Part shown: in pieces, positions 42,346 through 49,644 of the stretch
How positions within the stretch are numbered: position 1 is the stretch's first letter
Layout: each line of letters begins with the position of its first letter
NCBI RefSeq assembly: GCF_022570735.2
Contig: NZ_JANCNS010000002.1
Span: forward strand, 868,001-932,000
Origin: Christiangramia oceanisediminis
GTDB lineage: Bacteria > Bacteroidota > Bacteroidia > Flavobacteriales > Flavobacteriaceae
Direction of reading: 5' to 3'
DNA: 64,000 bases
The notes under the pieces: model-generated
Told to the model about the DNA's origin: nothing
Database searches by the model: none
What the model saw: the letters and a program-made list of their open reading frames with translations, nothing else
Program-made: the position numbers and the translations under genes

Positions 42346-43137
42346 TTAGTTTATCTTACAATTGGGATTATTTTTTCTTAATACGCTCAATTCATTACTA
42401 GGGATATCATAATTAGTTTTGAGGATCTCTAAATTCGTTAAATGTAAAATTGCGCTAATTGAGTTAACTCGAGTTTTAAAACAGTAGAGTCTTCTTAAAT
42501 TCAAGAGCTTAGATAAAGGTTTTAATGATTTAATTTTAGTATTTACGATATTTAATTCTTCTAATTTGTAAAGTTCCGATATTGGTTCTAAGTCAGAAAA
42601 ACTATCCGTGTCACCGCAGTTAAGTTTCTTTAATTTTTTAAATAATTTAAGTGGCTCTAGTGATTTGATTCCCTTTCTCCATACAGTAAGATTTTCAATA
42701 AGTAAAAGTTCTCTAAGGTCTTTGATAGTTATTTTATCAAAATTGGGACCCTCTTCACCTTGCCTTGTTTGAGTATATATTTTCTTCTCAAAAGTGTATT
42801 TCCAACTCACATTTAAACAATTCCACCAATCAAATAGTTCTCCCTCTGCAATTACATTTTTTGATAACTCATTTTCCAAAATTTCTATGGCCAAATTACC
42901 TTTGATATTATAAAATTCACTTCCTGGTAATTTATATTCTTTTAATCGTTTTAAAGTATCAGAAATATCTCCATTGATTTCTTTTGAATAAACAATTTTA
43001 TAAAAATCATTAGCAATCTCTGGATTTGCATACTTTTCATTTAATTCAGAAGTTATTTTTTCTAAGGATTTGTTCGTACTATTTATAAGTGAATATTTTC
43101 TGAATCTTGGATTTATAATGATATAAATGTATTTCAT
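42346..43137 (-). CDS. Leucine-rich-repeat protein with GIY-YIG-like N terminus
   Basis: A 263-residue protein. The first 90 residues (MKYIYIIINPRFRKYSL, SLEKITSELNEKYANP, FYKIVYSKEI) have the layout of T5orf172/GIY-YIG domains (Y-I-Y-x-x-x-N-P, then an NKS-like helix and a strand with the KIVYS-type motif), but the catalytic residues look incomplete. Residues about 140-263 hold four or five LRR units (LEPISELYKLEELNIVNTKI; LKPLSKLLNLRRLYCFKTRV). A recognition or binding protein, not an active nuclease, is the cautious reading. It is a single gene between repeat copies B and C. Confidence 0.6.
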   Translation of the reverse strand: MKYIYIIINPRFRKYSLINSTNKSLEKITSELNEKYANPEIANDFYKIVYSKEINGDISDTLKRLKEYKLPGSEFYNIKGNLAIEILENELSKNVIAEGELFDWWNCLNVSWKYTFEKKIYTQTRQGEEGPNFDKITIKDLRELLLIENLTVWRKGIKSLEPLKLFKKLKKLNCGDTDSFSDLEPISELYKLEELNIVNTKIKSLKPLSKLLNLRRLYCFKTRVNSISAILHLTNLEILKTNYDIPSNELSVLRKNNPNCKIN

Positions 43138-43159
43138 TCGGAATCAATTTTAAACTCAT

Positions 43160-43262
43160 TGTTGCCAGTCTCTGTTATCGCCATAATGTATAAGGGAACT
43201 GAACTTCTGGGCTTATTAATCGTTAGTTACGCTTAATTGGATTTCTACTAACGATGCTGAGA
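43160..43262. repeat. Cassette-boundary-like repeat, divergent copy C
   Basis: TTGCCAGTCTCTGTTATCGCC at one end and TTTCTACTAACGATGCTGAG at the other resemble the ends of copies A and B, though the middle differs. It lies between the LRR and RNase H genes. Confidence 0.4.
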
Positions 43263-43302
43263 ATGAACGATGACTCGTTCTTTTTGGGCTCATTTTTAAT
43301 TT

Positions 43303-43935
43303 TTATTTTCGGCTATAATCAGCTGGGATATCTCCCCAAGCTTTAGTTTCCCATTTTAAAATTTGATTTTCAATTTGATTATTTTCCAACCACTTTTCCG
43401 CATTTTTTATTAGTTCAAAAATTTCTTTATTGTTTTCATTCTGTTCTAGGTAACTCCCACAATTTTTATATTTCACCCATCCCATAGCAACTTTGCTATC
43501 CGTATAAATAGGTCTTAAATCATTATTCTTTTTCAATATAGCGCTTGCTAATACGATGGCAAGAAATTCACCAATATTATTAGTACCACCTCTGAATGGA
43601 CCTCGTTGAAAAATAATTTCTCTAGTATTTGTATCAACACCTTTAAATTCCATTTTTCCTGGATTCACACTACATGCTGCATCTACAGAAACGGAATTTA
43701 AATTTGGTTTTCCAATTAAGTCAATTTCTTCTTTGGATAATTCTGATCCAGTAAATGTTTTTCCTTTATAATCTTCATATTCTTCTGAATATGCTTTTTT
43801 GGCTAATTCCAAACTTTTAAAGGATTTAAATTTAGCTCCTTTGTATCCCTGAGTACTTTTTGTGCATTCATCCCAACTATCTAGTATTCCTGTTTTTCTA
43901 CCTTCCCAAACGACGTAGTATTTTTTCTTTGCCAT
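43303..43935 (-). CDS. rnhA: Ribonuclease H with N-terminal viroplasmin-type domain
   Basis: A 210-residue RNase H1-family enzyme. Residues 1-50 are the RNA:DNA hybrid-binding (caulimovirus viroplasmin) domain: KKYYVVWEGRKTGIL and GYKGAKFKSFKSLELAKKAY. The catalytic domain has the four acidic residues in SVDAACS, NNIGEFLA, YTDSKVA and IPADYSRK. It degrades RNA in RNA:DNA hybrids. Accessory copies of this form are common in mobile regions of Bacteroidota. It stands alone, downstream of repeat C. Confidence 0.9.
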   Translation of the reverse strand: MAKKKYYVVWEGRKTGILDSWDECTKSTQGYKGAKFKSFKSLELAKKAYSEEYEDYKGKTFTGSELSKEEIDLIGKPNLNSVSVDAACSVNPGKMEFKGVDTNTREIIFQRGPFRGGTNNIGEFLAIVLASAILKKNNDLRPIYTDSKVAMGWVKYKNCGSYLEQNENNKEIFELIKNAEKWLENNQIENQILKWETKAWGDIPADYSRK

Positions 43936-44040
43936 AAATTGTTTGTAGTAATTTTTTTTAAGGCTTTCGACAACCTAGTTTTATCATACCAAATATAAAT
44001 ATTTATCGAAGGATGTTTCAGGGTTAAGAAGTTTTAACCA

Positions 44041-44175
44041 TTAATCGTAGTTGAATAATTCTTTAAAAGAAACCTCTAAAACTATTGCCAGAGTAATCAA
44101 TTTTTCAAAGCTTGGATTAGCCTCTCCCCGCTCTATTTCTACAAAAATCTTTTTTATAATAGTGCTTTCGTTAGA
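44041..44175 (-). pseudogene. XRE-family HTH regulator, C-terminal fragment
   Basis: A minus-strand frame ending at TAA 44041-44043 encodes KIFVEIERGEANPSF and EKLITLAIVLEVSFKELF, the conserved second half of an XRE HTH (IerGxxNPsfetLxxLAxxLxvsxxELF). No start or first HTH helices can be found upstream, so only a fragment of about 45 residues remains. A complete HTH gene follows 80 bases further. Confidence 0.6.
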
Positions 44176-44252
44176 TAGTCAACGTTTGTGAAAGAAAGAG
44201 GGTGGGATAATCAATTAGGAAAAAATAAATTCGTGGTTACGGAATTTTAGAT

Positions 44253-44501
44253 TTATTTCCTGAATTTAACTTCTGGAAACATTTCTTCAACCTCTCGAAA
44301 AAACTGGGATAGATTTAAATTTTCAGCCTCACATATATTTTCTATTGTTTCAAGACTGGTTCTATAATCTTTCCTTTCTTTAATTAATCGAACTGTTTTC
44401 TCGTCAATATTATGGTTTTTAGCAAAATCACTATTATTTGTGATTTTACTGATCCATTTATGATACAAAAATTCTACTATTTTTTTATTTCTATCCGCCA
44501 T
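44253..44501 (-). CDS. Small XRE-like HTH protein
   Basis: An 82-residue helical DNA-binding protein: DFAKNHNIDEKTVRLIKERK fits a helix-turn-helix, and TIENICEAENLNLSQFFREV the C-terminal helices of XRE-type domains. A perfect 16-bp palindrome (44536-44551) lies 35 bases before the start, probably its operator. It is divergent from the structured leader of the SusC operon, so it may control both directions. Confidence 0.7.
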   Translation of the reverse strand: MADRNKKIVEFLYHKWISKITNNSDFAKNHNIDEKTVRLIKERKDYRTSLETIENICEAENLNLSQFFREVEEMFPEVKFRK

Positions 44502-44535
44502 TTTTACAAATAAAAAGGAAGAGTGAAGAAATATC

Positions 44536-44551
44536 TCGGATTATAATCCGA
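44536..44551. promoter_or_regulatory. Perfect palindrome, probable operator of the HTH gene
   Basis: TCGGATTATAATCCGA is a perfect 16-bp palindrome between the HTH gene (minus) and the plus-strand leader of the SusC operon. Confidence 0.55.
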
Positions 44552-44567
44552 ATAAAGATTTTTTTAT

Positions 44568-44594
44568 TATATTTGATTCATTATAATATATTTG
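44568..44594 (+). promoter_or_regulatory. Tandem -7 boxes before the SusC leader
   Basis: Two perfect TATATTTG boxes stand at 44568-44575 and 44587-44594 on the plus strand. No good -33 TTG is at the standard distance, so activation by a factor (perhaps at 44536-44551) may be needed. Confidence 0.45.
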
Positions 44595-44784
44595 CGAAAC
44601 TTCTTAAAGTAAAATATTAGAAGCATTCGCTTTGAATCTCGCGTCAGAAAACTGGTAATTTTCAAATAAACCACGAGAGGATAAGTAAGGATGCTCACGA
44701 CCCGGGCGTGAGTTTGCTGCTTATTGTGGTTTTAAGGTATACCAGTACCTCTGATGCAATAAGATGAGCTCTCACGCCTTTTTT
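44594..44784 (+). ncRNA. Structured leader RNA with alternative terminator fold (riboswitch or attenuator candidate)
   Basis: Starting at the second -7 box the RNA can form a 5' hairpin (GCGAA-CTTCT / AGAAG-TTCGC, 44594-44630). Then fold A has three nested stems: AAACCAC 44668-44674 with GTGGTTT 44726-44732, ATAAG 44681-44685 with CTTAT 44720-44724, CTCACG 44694-44699 with CGTGAG 44707-44712. Fold B uses GGCGTGAG 44705-44712 with CTCACGCC 44771-44778 followed by six T, and CTTATTG with CAATAAG inside. The two share strands, so they exclude each other. I recognise no known riboswitch class. Confidence 0.55.
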
Positions 44785-44898
44785 GTATTTAGGCTAAACC
44801 TGCTCTACTATATTTAAAGCATTTGTTTCTTCACTAAAAAGACGTCGCTAACAATTAACCCTACATTTTAAAAAAGGTCAAAGCGGCCGGCATTCCTT

Positions 44899-45047
44899 GC
44901 GGAGTGTTTTTATTAAGCTTGTTTACGGGAACGAGATAATTCCGCTAATAATCCCGTGGGTTGCTATTATTTGTAAAAGTAATAGCAGTTGGGTGGGCAA
45001 TAGCCAGTTCTCATATAGAGGTGGCTAGGGTAAGGTAATTTTTTTTT
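44899..45047 (+). promoter_or_regulatory. Row of three leader hairpins
   Basis: ACGGGA/TCCCGT (44925-44930 with 44952-44957), TGCTATTA/TAATAGCA (44962-44969 with 44980-44987) and TAGCCA/TGGCTA (45001-45006 with 45022-45027) follow one another, then nine T at 45039-45047 after an 11-base gap. They are part of the noncoding region before the SusC gene; whether they end transcription or regulate it is unclear. Confidence 0.45.
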
Positions 45048-45158
45048 GCTCCATTTTAATAGTTTGTTTAGCCACAAAAAAAAATGCGAATGAAAGCCCC
45101 CACTGGGCATTTAAAAAGAAAAAAGTGAACACTCGTTTTTACGGGTAAAAGCAAGAAA

Positions 45159-45194
45159 GCCTTCCCTTAAGATTGGCGTCTGGCGGGGGAAGGC
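45159..45194 (+). promoter_or_regulatory. GC-rich hairpin close to the susC start
   Basis: GCCTTCCC (45159-45166) and GGGAAGGC (45187-45194) pair perfectly over 8 bp, 45 bases before the ATG at 45240. No T-run follows, so it probably affects translation or mRNA stability. Confidence 0.5.
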
Positions 45195-45239
45195 CTAAGC
45201 TTTAATAAAACAAATGTTTCATTTAACTAATGTAAAATT

Positions 45240-48227
45240 ATGAAAAATTTTTACAAGAGGGGCATGCTTATTATCATGTTCCTTCTAGCCATGGCTTTAT
45301 TAGTCATGTTGGCGATGGGTCAGGCTAAAGCCGCCAGCCTCTCTACTCCTTCCCTATTTTATCAGCAACCAATTACTGGTACAGTTACGGATATTAATGG
45401 AAAGTATTTACCTGGAGTTACACTTCTGGTAAAAAATAAGCAGTATGGTACAAACACAGACCTGTTAGGAAATTATAGTATAAATGCCAATGCACAGGAT
45501 ACCCTGGTTGTTACATCTATAGGGTTTAAAGACGTGGAAATAATGATTAATGGTCGATCTACTATTAATATAGTCCTGGAAGAAGATATCTCTTCACTTA
45601 AAGAAGTAGAGATCAATGCAGGTTACTACACTACCACCCAGCGGGAGCGTACAGGGAACATTTCCCGAGTTAAAGCGGAGGAAATAGAAAATCAGCCTGT
45701 GGTTAGTCCTATACAGGCTTTACAGGGAAGAATGGCCGGGGTAGAAATTGTTTCCGGAGGGGCTAATCCCGGTATGGCCTCTACCATAAAAATAAGGGGC
45801 ACCAACAGTTTACGCCAAGATGGGAATTACCCGCTTTATATTATAGACGGTGTTCCAATTAGTTCGGTTCCGGTAGAAAGCAACTCTCTATTAAGTACAT
45901 CAGGAATTGATCCTTTAAATAATCTGAACCCGGCTAACATCGAAAGTATTGAGGTGCTTAAAGATGCTGATGCTACTGCAATTTATGGCTCCCGGGGCTC
46001 CAATGGAGTCGTTTTAATTACTACGAAATCCGGCTATAAGTATGGAACAGGACTTGAGGCAAGGATATATACCGGTGTTTCTACAGTACCGGGAAGAATG
46101 GATTTATTAAATACCGAAGAGTATTTACAGGTAAGACGAGAAGCATTTCAAAATGATGGAGTTGAACCGGATGTGAACAATGCTTATGATCTCGTATTAT
46201 GGAATCAGGATCGCTATACCGACTGGCAGGAGTATTTGTTAGGTGGAAAATCCGAAGTCACTAATGCTAATTTGTCATTTACCGGTGGAGATGAAAATAC
46301 TTCTTTTAGACTAGGAGGATCCTATTTTACACAGGGTACCGTTTACCCCGGAGATTACGATTACAGAAAATGGACTGGTGATATCGCATTAAACCATTTA
46401 TCAAAAAATAATAAATTTCGATTAAATCTAAAGATAAATTATGGAACAGATCGAAATAACCTGGTTGGCAATGGCAATCTGGATCCATCGATTATTCTAT
46501 TGCCTCCGAATGCGCCTGCAATTTTCAATGAAGACACTACCCTTAACTGGGAAGAATGGGGAGCCGCAGGACTCACCAACCCCTTTGAAGGCTTCTTTAA
46601 TACTACAAGTACACACACAAAGAACTTAACTTCAAACGTGCTACTTTCATATGAGATTTTTAATGGGTTTAAACTAAAATCCAGCCTTGGGTATGCTGAT
46701 TATCAAAGTAACGAATTATGGAAGTTGCCCGCACGATCTTACAACCCTTCAAGCAACCCGGAAAATAATTCTTTTCATCTTAGTACAGGTCGAAGATCCT
46801 GGATCATAGAACCACAGCTAACCTATGATAAAAAGTTTGAAAAATTCCATACCGAATTTTTATTAGGAGGAACTTTCCAAACAAATAATTCAACCCTTAG
46901 CAGTTTTCAGGGAAGCGCATATGCATCTGAAGCGCTCATAGGTAATTTAAGTTCTGCTGAAAGTATCCTCAATGCCAAAAGCAGCGAAACGGAATATAAA
47001 TACGCAGCGATCTTTTCCCGTATTGGACTAAACTGGGATAAGAAATATTTCCTGAATTTTACTGCTCGTAGAGATGGTTCTTCCCGCTTTGGACCTAATA
47101 ATCGATTTGCCAATTTTGGCGCGATTGGGGCAGCCTGGATAATTAGTGAAGAAGAGTTTATTAAAAATAATCTCTCTATTCTCTCCTTTGCAAAGCTTCG
47201 CGGAAGCTACGGAAGTACAGGGAATGACCAAATTGGGGATTATGGTTATCTTGATTCATATCAGGCTACCAGAGGTATTAATGGTCTATACCCTACTTCA
47301 TTAGCGAATCCTGATTATTCGTGGGAAGTAAATCGTAAACTTGAGGCAGCACTACAACTGGGGTTTTTTAATGACCGTGTTAATCTTGGATTAAGCTGGT
47401 ATCGTAATAGGTCTTCTAACCAATTAGTGGGATATTCTCTGCCGTATATCACTGGCTTTACTTCAGTTCAGGCCAACCTACCTGCAACCGTTGAAAATAA
47501 GGGACTGGAGATCGAATTGACAACCCTCAATTTAGATAAAAATAATTTTAGCTGGAGGTCAAATTTAAATGTTACTGTTCCAAAAAATAAATTAATCGAC
47601 TATCCAGAACTGGAACAATCTTCTTATTCCAACACGTATCGAGAAGGATATCCTTTAAATATTGCTTTATTATATGATTATAACGGTCTTGACCCCGAAA
47701 CTGCTTTATACACTGTAAAGGATATTAATAATGATGACAAGCTTGATTTTAAAGATCGAGTGATCATCAAGGATCTAAACAGACAATTCTTTGGTGGCAT
47801 TAGTAATCATCTGAGTTATAGAAATTTCAACCTACAGTTCTTATTTCAATTTATAAAGCAGGAAGGAATCCAGACCAACTTTCAGGCGGGTATTAATAAA
47901 AATGTTTTAAGCTCTGTTTTGGATAACGACCGTTATCAAAGATATTCTGCCTCCTTTCTGGGAGGAAAGTCTTATCGCAATGTTCTGGAAAGTTCCTTTC
48001 CATACGAAGACGCGTCATTTTTGAGATTGAAAACGCTGTCACTAAGTTATGATTTATCCTCTAAGATACTGGATCGTGTCAATCTCAAAAAAGCCCAACT
48101 ATTTCTACATGGACAAAATTTATGGACAATTACCCCCTACACCGGCCTCGATCCGGAATCCGCAACTTCAGATTTGTTATTGGGGAACTTAAGATCTATT
48201 ACAGCTGGCTTACAGCTTAATCTTTAA
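45240..48227 (+). CDS. SusC/RagA-family TonB-dependent transporter
   Basis: A 995-residue outer-membrane receptor. After the signal peptide (cleavage after MGQAKAA) come a carboxypeptidase-like beta domain (ITGTVTDINGKYLPGVTLLV, about 40-120), the plug with QALQGRMAGVEIVSGGANPG, IRGTNSL and YPLYIIDGVPI, and a 22-strand barrel ending LTAGLQLNL. It takes up a large nutrient (glycan or peptide) with SusD at the surface, powered by TonB. The ligand cannot be read. Following SusD and an M16 peptidase, it could import peptides. It opens the operon 45240-52462 behind a leader of about 650 bases. Confidence 0.92.
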   Translation: MKNFYKRGMLIIMFLLAMALLVMLAMGQAKAASLSTPSLFYQQPITGTVTDINGKYLPGVTLLVKNKQYGTNTDLLGNYSINANAQDTLVVTSIGFKDVEIMINGRSTINIVLEEDISSLKEVEINAGYYTTTQRERTGNISRVKAEEIENQPVVSPIQALQGRMAGVEIVSGGANPGMASTIKIRGTNSLRQDGNYPLYIIDGVPISSVPVESNSLLSTSGIDPLNNLNPANIESIEVLKDADATAIYGSRGSNGVVLITTKSGYKYGTGLEARIYTGVSTVPGRMDLLNTEEYLQVRREAFQNDGVEPDVNNAYDLVLWNQDRYTDWQEYLLGGKSEVTNANLSFTGGDENTSFRLGGSYFTQGTVYPGDYDYRKWTGDIALNHLSKNNKFRLNLKINYGTDRNNLVGNGNLDPSIILLPPNAPAIFNEDTTLNWEEWGAAGLTNPFEGFFNTTSTHTKNLTSNVLLSYEIFNGFKLKSSLGYADYQSNELWKLPARSYNPSSNPENNSFHLSTGRRSWIIEPQLTYDKKFEKFHTEFLLGGTFQTNNSTLSSFQGSAYASEALIGNLSSAESILNAKSSETEYKYAAIFSRIGLNWDKKYFLNFTARRDGSSRFGPNNRFANFGAIGAAWIISEEEFIKNNLSILSFAKLRGSYGSTGNDQIGDYGYLDSYQATRGINGLYPTSLANPDYSWEVNRKLEAALQLGFFNDRVNLGLSWYRNRSSNQLVGYSLPYITGFTSVQANLPATVENKGLEIELTTLNLDKNNFSWRSNLNVTVPKNKLIDYPELEQSSYSNTYREGYPLNIALLYDYNGLDPETALYTVKDINNDDKLDFKDRVIIKDLNRQFFGGISNHLSYRNFNLQFLFQFIKQEGIQTNFQAGINKNVLSSVLDNDRYQRYSASFLGGKSYRNVLESSFPYEDASFLRLKTLSLSYDLSSKILDRVNLKKAQLFLHGQNLWTITPYTGLDPESATSDLLLGNLRSITAGLQLNL

Positions 48228-48237
48228 TTCAGATAAT

Positions 48238-49644
48238 ATGAGACTATTAAATTATACAAAACAATTACTAATTATTCTTTTAAGCATTTTTACGCTTTCA
48301 TGCGAAGATATGGTGGAACTGGATCCCCCTTCAAACCAATTAATCCGCGAAGAAGTGTTTAATAATGAAGCAACAGTAAAAAGCGCCATGACCGGAATTT
48401 ACAATGAGTTATTCCAGCTGGATTTTTCTAATGGGTACAGGAGCAGTATTACAACTCTTGCCGGACTGTCTGCTGATAATATCAGCAATATAAGTACCAC
48501 TAATCTTTCCCGGATGGAGTTTGAACAAAATGAGATAAGCCCTGATAATCCTGACAACTTAAATATCTGGTCCAGTGCTTATAATATGATCTATATTACC
48601 AATTCATTTCTGGAAGGAATAAATAATTCACAAGAGCTTGATCAGGATTTCAAAAAGCAAATGGATGGACAAGCCAGATTTGTAAGGGCCTTTACATACT
48701 TCTATCTGGTTAACTTATATGGAGATGTTCCACTTATTCTAAGTACCGATTATCGCGAAAACCAGTTGGCATTCAGAACCCCTAAAGCGGAAATCTACGA
48801 CCAGATTCTTTCAGACTTGGAACAAGCGGAAGAAGAATTGGCTTTAGACTACGAAAATGGAGAACGAACAAGGGTTAATAAAAATACCATAAGGGCTCTG
48901 ATGGCACGGTTCTACTTATATACTGAAAACTGGGCTAAGGCCGAAGAATTGAGCGGCCAGTTGATTGCCGAAAATGGAACCTACGAATTGCTGAATGATC
49001 TAAACGAAGTTTTTTTAGCGAATAGCAAGGAGGCGATTTGGCAGATTTCACCAATTGGAGGAAATGGTATCTCGACACAGACCAATGAAGGAAACTTTTT
49101 CATTATAGATCCAATATTTTCATTCTTTGCAGCAATACGCCTGGAGGAAGATTTTGTAGAGCAATTTGACACCGAAGATCGACGGTTACTCAACTGGATA
49201 GGTTACAATGAATCAAAGGATGCTCATTTTATTTTTAAATATAAAATCTGGAATAGCACCGAATATCCAATAAAGGAGTACTCCATGGTTTTGAGACTAG
49301 CTGAGCAGTATTTAATTCGTGCCGAGGCGAGAGCTATGCAAAATAATCTTACCGGGGCTATCTCAGATTTAGATATCATTAGGCAAAGAGCCGGCTTGGA
49401 TTTATTGGCTGATTTAAATCCTACTATCGAACAGACTGAGTTACTTGACGAAATATACCTTCAGCGCAGAAAAGAGCTATTTGCAGAATGGGGACACCGC
49501 TGGTTAGATCTAAAACGTAGCGGTCGTTCATCAGAAGTGCTTGACGATGAAAACTCATTATGGGAAGATACTGATTTATTATATCCAATTCCTGAGACCG
49601 AACGAATAAAAAACCCAAATCTAACTCAAAATGAAGGTTATTAA
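48238..49644 (+). CDS. RagB/SusD-family nutrient-binding lipoprotein
   Basis: A 468-residue surface lipoprotein (signal ending FTLSC) with the SusD layout: N-terminal EVFNNEATVKSAMTGIYNEL, TPR-like helices (ARFVRAFTYFYLVNLYGDVPLI at 140-165 and IYDQILSDLEQAEEEL), and the C-terminal motif DIIRQRAGLDLL with LQRRKELFAEWGHRWLDLKR. It captures the ligand for the SusC partner 10 bases upstream. Start at 48238 is the only one giving the lipoprotein signal. Confidence 0.93.
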   Translation: MRLLNYTKQLLIILLSIFTLSCEDMVELDPPSNQLIREEVFNNEATVKSAMTGIYNELFQLDFSNGYRSSITTLAGLSADNISNISTTNLSRMEFEQNEISPDNPDNLNIWSSAYNMIYITNSFLEGINNSQELDQDFKKQMDGQARFVRAFTYFYLVNLYGDVPLILSTDYRENQLAFRTPKAEIYDQILSDLEQAEEELALDYENGERTRVNKNTIRALMARFYLYTENWAKAEELSGQLIAENGTYELLNDLNEVFLANSKEAIWQISPIGGNGISTQTNEGNFFIIDPIFSFFAAIRLEEDFVEQFDTEDRRLLNWIGYNESKDAHFIFKYKIWNSTEYPIKEYSMVLRLAEQYLIRAEARAMQNNLTGAISDLDIIRQRAGLDLLADLNPTIEQTELLDEIYLQRRKELFAEWGHRWLDLKRSGRSSEVLDDENSLWEDTDLLYPIPETERIKNPNLTQNEGY

